Assembly: GCF_001640025.1 (NCBI RefSeq)
Contig: NC_031672.1
Span: 1,302,001-1,366,000, forward strand
Reading direction: 5' to 3'
Length of the DNA stretch: 64,000 bases
DNA from: Sugiyamaella lignohabitans
Taxonomy: Eukaryota; Ascomycota; Dipodascomycetes; Dipodascales; Trichomonascaceae
Shown here: positions 31,813-41,958 of the stretch, piece by piece
How positions within the stretch are numbered: position 1 is the first letter of the stretch
How the letters are laid out: each line of letters opens with the position of its first letter
Position numbers and translations under genes: made by a program
Notes under the pieces: generated by a model
What the model saw: the letters and a program-made list of their open reading frames with translations, nothing else
What the model was told of the DNA's origin: nothing
Databases searched by the model: none

Positions 31813-34509
31813 ATGAACGACAATATGAGCGAAAAGGAGATGGCTGGTGATGGTGGTTCATATAAACTGGATGTAGAAGGGGCAGAGAGTGTGCAGTGGA
31901 GATCCAGATCGAGCATCTCGCCAGACAGTGATGAAGTTCACGCTTGGGAAGTATCTGAGAGTAATGAGGATGTTGGACTTGAGTTTACACCTAAAGTGAA
32001 TGGAGAAGAGACGCAGAAGGTTAATAATGAGATTGAATCTGAATCAGGGTCGCAGGAGACAGTTGGTAAAGTTTTGCCGCTGCCTGGACGGTTTGCTGAT
32101 AACTCTGTTGGCTCTTCAGTGAGATGTGTTTCAGCACCTATTTCTGGGTCTACTGATTCATCAAATGATACTGTAAACCCAAGTTCAGTTAATATCCCCT
32201 CTCAGATCATGAAAAAGCCATCTAATCTACATATCACAAATCGACTGGCACAGCTTGATTCACCAAGTCTGCGATCTCAGCGATCAAGCTCATGGAGCTC
32301 GTCATCCTCACTTTTATCAAGAAGGTCTTCAAAGAATGAGCTGACTGACGATAGTGAATCTAGTTTTGATTCTGATGTGTCAGTACTGTTTTCAGGCTGG
32401 GTAGCTAAGATGACCCAGTTTACATCTCCTAATTACGACATGACCAAGGACTATGAGTCACCTCCTAATATGACCACGAGAGTGTCAGAATCCATTGTTT
32501 CGGAAGGAAAGTTACAGATATATCAGATTCTTGGCAAAAAGGCTGCTTTTTTGCAGTGTGGGAAATTCGTTCACCCGATCTTACCTCGACTTCGATTATG
32601 GCGAGTTGAAGATAAAGTGTTCGTACTGCCGCAACCGAACCCAGGGAAATTCTGGAGAATTGAGCTTTTACCGAGTACTAGTATCACCAATGATGAATCG
32701 GAAACCATAATGGAGTCTGCGAATGATCTGAATAGTCTGGAACAGGTATTAGGAGACGCTTGTTTCTATCGAAATGTCTATGAACCAGAGGAGACTAGTG
32801 TGGAGGATGAGGTTGAAAGTGAAGAGGTTGGAGTGGAAGAGCAGAATGACCGTGATGGCGAGTCTGTGGTGGCTGGGTCTTTAGTAGATACGCAATGTGA
32901 CGATATGCTGATTGCAGAACCAGAGAAAGAAGAGACAGGTATTGAGGTCGATGAGGTAATGATACAAGACAATAGTTTGGAGTCTCGAGTTGAGCCTGAA
33001 TTGGAGTTGCTTTCTGAACCAGAGTCTCAACCAATACTGGAAGAAGGGATACATTCTGAATCAGAACTAGAACCTGAAACACAGGTCGACTCTCAGGCTG
33101 AAGACGAGTTCATATTACGTCCCAAAACCAACCCAGAATCTTTCGTAGAATCGCCAATGGCACCTCTTACACCCAAATCAAGTCCACTAGACCTTCCCAA
33201 TGATATCCAAGGGATAATTGATCTGTCAACAATCGGTCCGGAATCGCCATCTGCCCATTTCCTTTCATCACTACAAAGCCCAACGACCCCACCCCTAAGC
33301 TCACCATTCACAACTGGAATCCATTACGACCAGACATCGTCCTCCTCTACCCTGGACGAGATTCTCGATGCTTTTGACGATTCTCCCTATCAGCACAGTG
33401 GTCCCATTTTCATGGAGCAGGGTCGAGATTCTCCTAGTGTGACCATCAGCAACGACCTAATAAACAACAAAACAAACGATCACCAGCAAGAGCACCAAAT
33501 AACAGATCAGGAAACTCCATTAAATCCAATATACGAAACAGAAGACGCTACTAGCGATGTAGCCAGTTTTCAAAGTGACGAAGAGCCACCACATACACAA
33601 CGACCAACTCCCATGACAAGCACATCGTCGATATCCACTGTCACAACGAACGAAGTTGAGTTACCAGAGCTGTCAATTGACCCAGCGACTCGACTGAACA
33701 ACAAAGAAAACAGCACCCCTGTCCCATTTAACCCATCAACACTTCCATTAGCGTTTCTCAACCACCCATTTGTGCCCATGCCACAATTAACAACAAACAA
33801 ACAATTATCATCGAGACAGCTTCACACAAGATTCCAATCTCCACGGCAGTCTTTACAGTTCAAATCGTTAGAAGATGACTGGCTAGAAGTCGATGTTGCA
33901 CCTGGTACTCGGCCACCAGTCAACTACCAAGCATCTCTCAGCATGCGACCTGGTCTTGGATATCTCAACTGGGTAGCTCAAGTTACAGGCGATCTAGTAT
34001 CCTCGTCGTCAAACTACGTCGAAGGAAAAATTGAAAAGAGACGAGCTAGTTCGAGTTCTCATCCAACCTCTCGCGACGGGTCGAACCCCAATTCCAGTAC
34101 CACTGCCTCTATCAATCCGATATACAGTCCTGTTCCCATAAAAGCAGCGATCCCACCGCTACCAGAAGACGTCAGAACGACTGTCATCGATGCCACAAGA
34201 TCCGGAAGAAACTCACCCTCTCCCCTACCATCCAAAAACGCCATCAGAGACTTGGATACCCGTCTGGTCCCCCGGTCACAGCTCTCATCCCCCACTCGAG
34301 GCAACACCCCATCTCCCACCTCTACCTCGAACACAACAGTCTTTGAAAAGACAACAACTGGTCCACAAACTCCTAATCAAACTCACGACACCAATAACAC
34401 CGACCAGGTCGACCCACAACCCGACCTCTACCAACAAGCAGTCATCGTATCCGGCTACATGGGCTGGCAGCTGCTCAACCGAGTCATCCCACCATGGGTA
34501 CGACGCTAA
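31813..34509 (+). CDS. INP1: Inp1-like protein, inheritance of peroxisomes
   Basis: Inp1 tethers peroxisomes to the mother-cell cortex during budding. The first ATG in frame is 31813, giving 898 residues (an earlier GTG is not used). Residues about 230-300 contain QIYQILGKKAAFLQCGKF and HPILPRLRLWRV, then VLPQPNPGKFWRIEL. This resembles the conserved Inp1 core as I recall it. The flanks are long, acidic or Ser/Pro-rich and probably disordered, including an acidic Glu/Val block near residues 330-440. A C-terminal hydrophobic patch (GYMGWQLLNRVIPPW) may contact membrane or partner. The protein is about twice the length of S. cerevisiae Inp1. The assignment rests on one core motif. Confidence 0.62.
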   Translation: MNDNMSEKEMAGDGGSYKLDVEGAESVQWRSRSSISPDSDEVHAWEVSESNEDVGLEFTPKVNGEETQKVNNEIESESGSQETVGKVLPLPGRFADNSVGSSVRCVSAPISGSTDSSNDTVNPSSVNIPSQIMKKPSNLHITNRLAQLDSPSLRSQRSSSWSSSSSLLSRRSSKNELTDDSESSFDSDVSVLFSGWVAKMTQFTSPNYDMTKDYESPPNMTTRVSESIVSEGKLQIYQILGKKAAFLQCGKFVHPILPRLRLWRVEDKVFVLPQPNPGKFWRIELLPSTSITNDESETIMESANDLNSLEQVLGDACFYRNVYEPEETSVEDEVESEEVGVEEQNDRDGESVVAGSLVDTQCDDMLIAEPEKEETGIEVDEVMIQDNSLESRVEPELELLSEPESQPILEEGIHSESELEPETQVDSQAEDEFILRPKTNPESFVESPMAPLTPKSSPLDLPNDIQGIIDLSTIGPESPSAHFLSSLQSPTTPPLSSPFTTGIHYDQTSSSSTLDEILDAFDDSPYQHSGPIFMEQGRDSPSVTISNDLINNKTNDHQQEHQITDQETPLNPIYETEDATSDVASFQSDEEPPHTQRPTPMTSTSSISTVTTNEVELPELSIDPATRLNNKENSTPVPFNPSTLPLAFLNHPFVPMPQLTTNKQLSSRQLHTRFQSPRQSLQFKSLEDDWLEVDVAPGTRPPVNYQASLSMRPGLGYLNWVAQVTGDLVSSSSNYVEGKIEKRRASSSSHPTSRDGSNPNSSTTASINPIYSPVPIKAAIPPLPEDVRTTVIDATRSGRNSPSPLPSKNAIRDLDTRLVPRSQLSSPTRGNTPSPTSTSNTTVFEKTTTGPQTPNQTHDTNNTDQVDPQPDLYQQAVIVSGYMGWQLLNRVIPPWVRR

Positions 34510-34595
34510 CAACACGACCCTAACGAGCATATAATCTATCTAATATACTTTTTACGACTCTTCACCTCTCACCTGGAGCCCTCTTCCCCCCTCCC

Positions 34596-34656
34596 GCCTC
34601 CGGCGGCTGGGGCTCCGCCCCAGACCCTGGTTGCTCCTCTCGCTTCGCTCGAGTCG
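34596..34656 (+). repeat. Hairpin element, F copy, at the INP1-like 3' end
   Basis: Consensus type A; it starts 86 bp after the stop codon. Confidence 0.92.
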
Positions 34657-35700
34657 TTGCTCTGGGGACCCCTTATGCCCCCGGCGACTGAGTCTCTGCT
34701 GGCCCAGACCTGGTTTTCATCTTCAGCCATTCTTGATAAATACTAGCTCAGTTCTTTCGTTGCAACTCCTTCGTCTTGCAACATTAGCTCGATGGCATAT
34801 GTCAGCTTAGCCTATAACTAACTACGACGCTGTATCCTCATTACCTGGTATGAACGTCAATACACCAATATTGTGAACACCATTTACTCTTGGGACCACT
34901 AAGCGCCTCGCGTGTCTCGCGAAGACTTGAAACTGTGTTCCACAGCTCCAGTTCCTTTTATTTAAAGATTTGACAGCCACTTTTATATCCTACTACACAT
35001 TACACGTCAAGGCACCCAAACTGGTTTATATTTCATAGATCCTCTTGTGTGAGAAACTGTATTCATGACTACAGGGACAGTTCATCTGTCATTGCAAGAC
35101 ATTTTAGGTCAGAGATTTTGTGCGATGGCTGATTGTTGACAACTGTAGGAATGTCTGCCAATGGCTCCATCCACCTCTACCAATCCCTTTTTCAAATAAA
35201 AATACCCTGCAACTGTAAAGACATACTTCGCGAATATGAAGTGCCTTCATTTTGATAAATATGTGTCATATTTGACAAAATATCTAAGACTGATGTGGAG
35301 TCGTCTTTCGTTGGAATCATCCGAATGAATGATACTTTCCGAGGCCTGTTCGCACGAACTAGACCTCTTCCACGATAGGAGAAGTTGTGGATACTGGTAC
35401 TTCGACGAAACCAGACCAGTAGACATTTTGCTTGGTGTATATGAAGCGAAGCAGTTCCGAAGAAACAGGCGAAGAACAGCCCAGAAATATCATTTTCCGC
35501 ACAGAGTTTAATTCGCAGAAGTGAAACGGCATCCAATTCTGTTGACGGTATTGACAAAACAGTTACAATACCCGGTTTGTAATGAGGCCAAAACACAATC
35601 ACCCTAGTTTTCCTGCTTCACAGGAGATTCTGACGCTCTCTCAAGGAAACAAATCGCAATCAGAGTGAGATAACAATGCATCAGAGAGAACCCCTCGAAA

Positions 35701-35762
35701 CGACTCGAGCGAAGCGAGAGGAGCAACCAGGGTCTGGGGCGGAGCCCCAGCCGCCGGAGGCA
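35701..35762 (-). repeat. Hairpin element, R copy, at the TOM40 3' end
   Basis: Consensus type A; it ends 89 bp from the TOM40 stop. A CTTCACAGGAG remnant lies at 35616-35626. Confidence 0.92.
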
Positions 35763-35851
35763 GCAGGAACACGAGGAACAAGAACAGGTCTCTAAAACAC
35801 ATATATATACATATTTCGTCCAGAAAGGGAGCGTTTTGAGTTTTGAGGTCA

Positions 35852-36958
35852 TTACATGGGAGGATGGGGCTGGTCATTAGGGTCGACTTGTTGTTGGAAG
35901 GTTTCTTCGCCGCCGGCCTCGAATTGCAGGCCGAGACCCAAACGGGCGGTGCTCTTGGCGTGGTCAATTTCTCCAGCGAAAATGACAGACACAACAGGTA
36001 GCACACGTCGTTCAAGCAGACAGCTGACTTTACCAGCCGAATCGATTTGTCCACGGAAAACACTTTGACGGAACTCGTACTTAGCACCAAGAGTAGTACT
36101 GGCTTCAACCGAAGGAGGAGCTCCCATCATCATAGCCTGTTGCGAACCGCCAGCCGAAATCGATGTCTCAATACCAGCCTCGACCTTATCAGTGACACGA
36201 CGCCAGAAAGAAGCTAAAATAGCACCTTGAGCTTGCAATTGAGCCGAGGCAATCCAGTCTTTAGCGTCGTATCTAGCAACATAACTGACAGCAGCATCAG
36301 GAGGATACAAAGGAGATTGCGACGAATAAACAGCCTCAAGACCAAGAGCAAGTTTCGAACTGACACTTTGCAGAATCGAACCGACAGCAACTCCAGTAAA
36401 TCCACCATCAAGAATCGAAGGGTTAAGAGTCTTGAAGTTCAAAGAGAAATCACTGGCTTGGAAATCGTGTTCCAATTGCAACATAGCAGGTTGGGCATTG
36501 GCAATTTGAACATTGGCCTTGGTAGTGTTATACTTGTCCCAACCGTAATGCAATCTTCCAGAAACCGATAAATCATTGTCCACATTACCTTGCAAAAAGA
36601 CATTGTCGGTAGCATAGAAAGCGGCAAATGCGTATGGAGGCATGACAGGCGAACCCAACGAGAACGAGTGGGATACCTGGAAAGCCGGGCTCATGGAAAA
36701 CGATTTGGTCAAATCAGCACGCAACCCTGTGAAAAAATAGTTGTTAAGAAAAACATCTTTGGAAACTTCTTTGTTGATGTTCTCCAAAGTGCCGGGGTTG
36801 GTCAAATTCAGAGCCTGTCTACGAGCAGCCACCGCCTTATAAAAGTCGTTGAAATAAGACAAAACGGGGTTGGTTTCCCACACAGTGGGTGTTTTGGGGA
36901 CCTTGAACCCCAGAGGAAGGTTGGAAACATCGCCGAGAGAAGCGATTGGTGATGCCAT
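35852..36958 (-). CDS. TOM40: Tom40, channel of the mitochondrial outer-membrane translocase
   Basis: The 368-residue beta-barrel forms the import pore of the TOM complex. The N-terminal segment (NPVLSYFNDFYKAVAARRQAL) and the first strands (FFTGLRADLTKSFSMSPAFQ, VSHSFSLG) match Tom40. The C-terminal ARLGLGLQFEA fits the beta-signal recognised by the SAM complex. Length is close to that of other fungal Tom40 proteins. It is intronless. The convergent neighbour is the INP1-like gene, and hairpin elements lie 86-89 bp beyond both stop codons. Confidence 0.95.
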   Translation of the reverse strand: MASPIASLGDVSNLPLGFKVPKTPTVWETNPVLSYFNDFYKAVAARRQALNLTNPGTLENINKEVSKDVFLNNYFFTGLRADLTKSFSMSPAFQVSHSFSLGSPVMPPYAFAAFYATDNVFLQGNVDNDLSVSGRLHYGWDKYNTTKANVQIANAQPAMLQLEHDFQASDFSLNFKTLNPSILDGGFTGVAVGSILQSVSSKLALGLEAVYSSQSPLYPPDAAVSYVARYDAKDWIASAQLQAQGAILASFWRRVTDKVEAGIETSISAGGSQQAMMMGAPPSVEASTTLGAKYEFRQSVFRGQIDSAGKVSCLLERRVLPVVSVIFAGEIDHAKSTARLGLGLQFEAGGEETFQQQVDPNDQPHPPM

Positions 36959-37158
36959 GGCGAAGTGGGTGCTAGTTAGTTCGTCTCAAAACCTGTACAC
37001 CATATGCGAAAATGAAAATTTACCGGCCCTCTTCCACTGCACGGCTGAACCCCTCCCCTCTTCCACTGCATATATCCCCCTAACCGCCCCTCACCCTGTG
37101 AACTTCTCAGGGGGTCCTCAGGGGGGGTCATTCCGGGAGAGTTTTGGGGGTCGGGGTG

Positions 37159-37380
37159 TGCCTCCGGCGGCTGGGGCTCCGCCCCAGACCCTGGCTGCTC
37201 CTCTCGCTTCGCTCGAGTCGGGTTGGGGGTCTGAGGAGACTGCCTCCGGCAGCTGGGGCTCTGCCCCCGACCCCGTGGCTCCTGCTTCGCAGGAGTTTTA
37301 CTGGGATCGTAGACGGAACGACTCGAGCGGAGCGAGAGGAGCAGCCAGGGTCTGGGGCGGAGCCCCAGCCGCCGGAGGCA
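37159..37380. repeat. Three hairpin elements (F, F, R) between TOM40 and the acidic orphan
   Basis: F 37159-37220 is type A. F 37241-37295 is type B with a damaged central stem (GCTCTGCCCCCGA). R 37319-37380 is type A with a GGA loop. The last two are 23 bp apart and share spacer CTGGGATCGTAGACGG. Confidence 0.9.
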
Positions 37381-37429
37381 GACCCCCACCCGGAAGAAAA
37401 ATCAGTAAATAAATAAGCTATGGACCCGG

Positions 37430-38887
37430 TTAGAGAGGACCGGTCGAGGAGGACCCGTGTTTGTAGGGGGGTTGGCCAAGGTAGAAGTCTTTGGGCTGGA
37501 TTTGGTCGGTCGGGAGTGCTTCGGGGACCGGTGGGGGGACGAGTGGAAGTGTTTCGTTGTCGGTGTTGGTGGGATCTTGGTCAGGAGGAGGTTCTTGGGA
37601 CGAGAGGTCGACCGAGTCAGGGTGTGGTTGTTCGTGTGAGAGATGGGGGTGTGGGTGGTGATGGTGGTGATTGTGGTGTGGATGTGCTACTCCCGACACA
37701 GATCCGGTTCGCAGTAGTCGGATCTTTTCGTTGAGAGTCACGGGAGGTGCAGAGGGGATGTTGGGTGGATGGTCAGGCTCGTCGTAGTCGGCAGGATCGT
37801 TATTTTCGTCGTCGGCCTCGTCGTCTCCTTCGTTGCTTTGATCGTTATAAAAATCAGTGTTGCTGTGGTTGTGACGTGAATCGGTTTCAGAAATACTGAT
37901 TGAATCACGGCCATAATGTGGTCCTCCACTGCTTCGTGCAATGTAATTATTCTGGCGGGCTCGTCGTTCAATGCTACCAGCAATGTTATCATCATCGCCA
38001 TCGTCGTCATCGTCAACATTAATATCACCATTGTCAATGTTGATATCGTTGGCAAGACTATTTTCATCGTCATCGATATCGATTCCGCCGTCATCAGACC
38101 CTCGATTGCTTCGTCGCTCCATATCCAAATCACCAATACTGCGGTTGTCATCGTCGTAGTCGTCGTCATCATCATTCGAGTTGTTCTCATATCGACTTGA
38201 CACCACTCGTGAAACGTTTTCGGTATCATAATCAGCACCATCACTAGTACTAGTCCCGTCTTCTGCTTCATCATCACCATCACCTGTCTCGTCAGACCGA
38301 CCACCACTGGCACTGTGTCGGAAATGTGAACTATGAAACTGGTTATTTGCACCTGAACCACGACTACTGTTAATACCCATGATACTACTGAGACTGCCAG
38401 TACCACTGCCTATGCTCAATCTGTTAATTCGTTTGTCATTTGGCGGAGGTGCTGTGGTGGTAGTTGTTGGAGTAGCAGTCGTAGAGCTTGGAAACAGCCA
38501 GGTTGCATAACCTAAGGGGTCGTGGATTCTGTGCACTCGTTTCCCCTCAACACCATCTTTCGTAGCAGTAGTCGAGAGTCCTGAGAAGGTTGATGAACGA
38601 GAAACTGGTCTTGACGGGGTTGCCGAAGCAGGATTATTATCCCGATCTCGATTGCCATCTCTGTTTGTGGCATTGACGACTGCCTGGTAGTCGGAATCGG
38701 AATCTACCGATGCTCGTGTAGACGATAGGTACCTTCCTGCGGGAAACGCATCTGAAGCAGGAGTTAGGTTGAACGACACCGGAGTTGGAGCAATGACGCC
38801 TGATGTCGACGAAGGTGACGAATTGGTAGATGCTGAGTTTATTTCTTGACGAGGCGAAGATCCTGCGATAGATCCTACCTGAGCCAT
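37430..38887 (-). CDS. Acidic, low-complexity orphan protein
   Basis: The 485-residue frame starts MAQVGSIAGSSPRQEIN. I do not recognise it. It has a Ser/Thr-rich N-terminal third containing VHRIHDPLGYATWLFP, the only segment that looks folded. An Asp/Asn-rich acidic middle follows (NVDDDDDGDDDNIAGSI), then a His-rich run (HHNHHHHHPHPH) and a Pro-rich tail ending QPKDFYLGQPPYKHG. No membrane segment is seen. The frame is long, ATG-initiated and ends 49 bp from an element placed as at other genes' 3' ends, which supports a real gene. It could be a nuclear or signalling scaffold; that is speculation. Confidence 0.6.
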   Translation of the reverse strand: MAQVGSIAGSSPRQEINSASTNSSPSSTSGVIAPTPVSFNLTPASDAFPAGRYLSSTRASVDSDSDYQAVVNATNRDGNRDRDNNPASATPSRPVSRSSTFSGLSTTATKDGVEGKRVHRIHDPLGYATWLFPSSTTATPTTTTTAPPPNDKRINRLSIGSGTGSLSSIMGINSSRGSGANNQFHSSHFRHSASGGRSDETGDGDDEAEDGTSTSDGADYDTENVSRVVSSRYENNSNDDDDDYDDDNRSIGDLDMERRSNRGSDDGGIDIDDDENSLANDINIDNGDINVDDDDDGDDDNIAGSIERRARQNNYIARSSGGPHYGRDSISISETDSRHNHSNTDFYNDQSNEGDDEADDENNDPADYDEPDHPPNIPSAPPVTLNEKIRLLRTGSVSGVAHPHHNHHHHHPHPHLSHEQPHPDSVDLSSQEPPPDQDPTNTDNETLPLVPPPVPEALPTDQIQPKDFYLGQPPYKHGSSSTGPL

Positions 38888-40262
38888 ATTCGAGTTGGTG
38901 CCGACTGTTGGTTAGTAAAGGATGAGTGATTGATGACAGTAGGTATTGAGAGAGAGACTGCAGACTGGATACTAGAGTCTTTCTTCTGGAACTCTGTAGG
39001 GAATGAGGAAATAGAGACCAGACACTGGGAGTCGGAAAATAGCGAGAACAAACTGGAAGTTTCTGAATTGAAGAATCAGTCAGGCACTGAATTAATATAC
39101 CTTGACTCTGATACTGAGATCCCGAGTAGAGAGTTAGAACGCGATAATGTTGTTATCAGATATAGCTTAAAGATCAAATCAAACTATGGTACTGATTGAT
39201 ATCGGCACACTAAAGGTAATCTACTGGCCTTATTCTGGAACTAAAATTGGAATTGAGCTTGAATTGGACTTGAAACTGAGACTGGAATTGGAATTGGAAC
39301 TGGAATTCGAACTAAAGATTACTGGTTACTGATTATTCAATTGAGATAGACAGTAGTCAGTTCTGGATTCTAAATATAGTACTGAGAACTGAGTCTGGTA
39401 CTGAACCCTGCGAGCTCCTGATTCTGGTCGAATTCTGATTCAATTCTGATTCAATTCTGACACTGACTATGAATAGTGTCTGTATACCAGCACCACACTC
39501 AAGAATCCGAGAAATCTCTGTAAACCCTCTTCAGATCTGTTGGGTTATCAGCTTAGCCAATTGGCGATAACAATACAAAAATAGCAAATAATCAACTGCG
39601 AAAGTCGATTCAATTGACCAGTATCACTACCAAAAAAGTCTTTCTCTGACAAATATCACCACCCAGTACGATTAAATAGCAGCAGCAGAAGCAAAAGTCA
39701 CCTGTTGAACGAAATAAATTCAAAGAGCAGACGTAAGCGTATCACTGTAGATCTAGGGTCTCTCGAAGGTACGGCAATTATAGCAAGAAAAGCCACCGTC
39801 AGACCTAAACAAATGCGGTAGCAATAACCTCTTCCCTTGCACACTAGTACAGCTGGACTATGGTAACTGTTTCCTTCTTGGATTTCACACCGTAGTTCAC
39901 AAAATCGCACACTCTTTTATCGGTTTATCAGTGACCGGGAGGCAGGGATGAGCTGTCAGTGCAACACAAAAATCAGCCAACAAAAAAAATCACACACACA
40001 AAATAAAAATATCGGGTTCGCGCCACCAGCTCACTTCCGCGAATAAAAACAAAAACCTGCCAGTCCTTTTTTTTTCCGTACTTTCTTCAATTACAGAATC
40101 GAGCCGGTATCGCTGTAAAACTAGCAGTTGGTGATGAGATAGCACCCCACTAACAAAAAAGCACACTAAATTAGGATCACCTGCTGCTGCAACCCTTTCC
40201 TTCGCCGCCGCTGGAACGAAATGAGGGGTGCATGTTTCGCCGCACCGCGGGGGAAGGGGGCC
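38888..40262. other. Upstream region of the acidic orphan
   Basis: It holds degenerate GGAATT-rich repeats (39246-39316) and an 11-bp GATTCAATTCT repeat (39427-39461). No supportable gene. Confidence 0.55.
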
Positions 40263-40400
40263 TGCCTCCGGCGGCTGGGGCTCCGCCCCAGACCCCGCTG
40301 CTCCTCTCGCTTTGCTCGAGTCGGGCGAGGGGAGGCCTGGACAACTCCTGCGAAGCAGGAACAACCAGGGTCTGGGGCAGAGCCCCAGCTGCCAGAGGTA
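40263..40400. repeat. Hairpin element F-R pair, 20-bp spacer
   Basis: F 40263-40323 is type A (loop TTT on this strand). R 40344-40400 is type B and decayed, but its outer stem CTGCCAGAGGTAG is still partly paired. Confidence 0.85.
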
Positions 40401-40515
40401 GGTGCGACCCCTTGTCCCTGCCCTGCAGCACCCCGCATTTTTCAATTAACCTCTGCATGCGCTCCTGCACGGAAGCTTTGACACGGGGCGGTCCGAGTTC
40501 AGGGGGTGGTGTATG

Positions 40516-40666
40516 TGCCTCCGGCGGCCGGGGCTCCGCCCCAGACCCTGGTTGCTCCTGCTTCGCAGGAGTGGCTTGGGGAGTTGCGGGGGGAGTGGGG
40601 GAGGACGACTCGAGCGGAGCGAGAGGAGCAGCGGGGTCTGGGGCGGAGCCCCAGCCGCCGGAGGCA
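40516..40666. repeat. Hairpin element F-R pair, 34-bp spacer
   Basis: F 40516-40571 type B, R 40606-40666 type A (GGA). Confidence 0.9.
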
Positions 40667-40687
40667 GGTGTGAGACTCCCTGAAAAA

Positions 40688-40832
40688 CGACTCGAGCGGA
40701 GCGAGAGGAGCAACCAGGGTCTGGGGCGGAGCCCCAGCCGCCGGAGGCAGTAGGGGACCTCCGAGAAACCCGACTCGAGCGGAGCGAGAGGAGCTACCAG
40801 GGTCTGTGGCGGAGCCCCAGCCGCCGGAGGCA
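40688..40832 (-). repeat. Two further R copies in direct tandem at the MED9 3' end
   Basis: R 40688-40749 and R 40771-40832, both type A with GGA loop, spaced like the preceding R copy. The last has one central-stem mismatch (CTGTGGC) and ends 47 bp from the MED9 stop. Confidence 0.9.
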
Positions 40833-40879
40833 GTCCGGCCCGTCGAGAGAGTGAGAGAATAAATAAAACATTCAGGGGG

Positions 40880-41473
40880 TCAAGAGTCGATTTCCATGGC
40901 GGTAGGAGACCCGTTTGAAGGAGCAGGAGGGGCAGGGTCGACGCCCATGTGGACTTGGAATTTGCGGAGGAGTTCGGTTTGGCGGGCGATTTTGTGCTCA
41001 AGAGCTGTGATTGTAGACCTGCGTTCGTCGATTGTTTGGTCGAGACCTTCGAGGTCTTGTAAAGAGGATTTGGCTTTACTGAGTTTCAGTCGGATGGGCC
41101 CGGCGGCATTGTACACGTCTTTGGGAGCGGTTTTGCCCGATTGCACGACTTCTACGAGATTCAGGACCATGGCCAGTGGATCCAGCTGTTTTAAACTGTC
41201 AATGGCTGTTTGTTGTCGTTGTTCTTGACTGGCTTCAGATCCCGGACCTCCAGCAGCAGCACCAGCAGACACCGACGAAGAAAACGAGCCAGTCAGACCA
41301 GGTCCAGTGCTGCTGCTTCTGTTGACAGGTGAGCTGAGATCCGGGTCTTTCTCGGTCTTCACAAACGGTTCGCTCACTGGAGTAGGGGATGCCGAGTTTC
41401 CAACCACACTTCCCACCGGACTGGCGGCCCGTGACACCGCAGCAGACCCCGGCAGCGACAGAAACGAGTCCAT
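40880..41473 (-). CDS. MED9: Mediator subunit 9-like protein
   Basis: Med9 (Cse2 in S. cerevisiae) is a middle-module subunit of the Pol II Mediator. The 197-residue product has a disordered N-terminal half rich in Ser/Ala/Gly. A helical C-terminal half follows: LDPLAMVLNLVEVVQSGK, then IRLKLSKAKSSLQDLEGLDQ, then IDERRSTITALEHKIARQ, ELLRKFQ. The last two match the Med9 coiled-coil pattern of fungi. The Ser-rich N-terminus is longer than in small Med9 proteins. Its promoter is shared divergently with VPH1 (485 bp, no hairpin element). Confidence 0.75.
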   Translation of the reverse strand: MDSFLSLPGSAAVSRAASPVGSVVGNSASPTPVSEPFVKTEKDPDLSSPVNRSSSTGPGLTGSFSSSVSAGAAAGGPGSEASQEQRQQTAIDSLKQLDPLAMVLNLVEVVQSGKTAPKDVYNAAGPIRLKLSKAKSSLQDLEGLDQTIDERRSTITALEHKIARQTELLRKFQVHMGVDPAPPAPSNGSPTAMEIDS

Positions 41474-41958
41474 TCTGTTCTGATCTGTTCTGTCTGTCAG
41501 GCTGTGAATGCAAAGTCAATCTCGCGAACCTCCTCGATCTCCTTCCTCATGCCCTAAAAAACCACGCCGCACTCGCCCCGCCCGCCGCACTGTCCCTCGA
41601 TTTCTCCCAGCGGTGCTTCTAAACCCTCACAATGTCCGCAATTTGCAGCCAATTTTGAACCTGAAAACGGGTCAATTACACTTTTTATGCTGTTAATACT
41701 CTTCAGCTCCCCTCTCGAGACGATTCACCTCGTTTCTCCGACTTTTAAGACCCATATCTGCTCCCAGTTCGCCTCCCTGTGCTTATAACCGGCACATTTT
41801 GCGCACACGTGTAGGGCAAGGGCTTTGCGACCCTCGCCAATCCCAGCCATTTATCGAGGTTCACGAACATCGAAAACAAATCTCACTTCCTACCCTCACT
41901 CACTCACTACTCACTTTCCACCCACTCTCGTGCGACATTCACTCGATTCCAGCACACA
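41474..41958. other. MED9-VPH1 divergent promoter
   Basis: 485 bp with no hairpin element. It is pyrimidine-rich before VPH1 (41885-41940), with an E-box at 41806. Confidence 0.55.
41806..41811. promoter_or_regulatory. CACGTG in the MED9-VPH1 divergent promoter
   Basis: A palindromic E-box (ACACGTGT context) lies about 150 bp before the VPH1 ATG. Confidence 0.3.

Larger units (their letters stand above)
34510..35851. other. Convergent INP1-like / TOM40 3' region
   Basis: F copy 34596 and R copy 35701 each lie within 90 bp of a stop codon and enclose about 1 kb. The interior has a 136-codon frame without an ATG start, which I do not call a gene. Confidence 0.6.
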
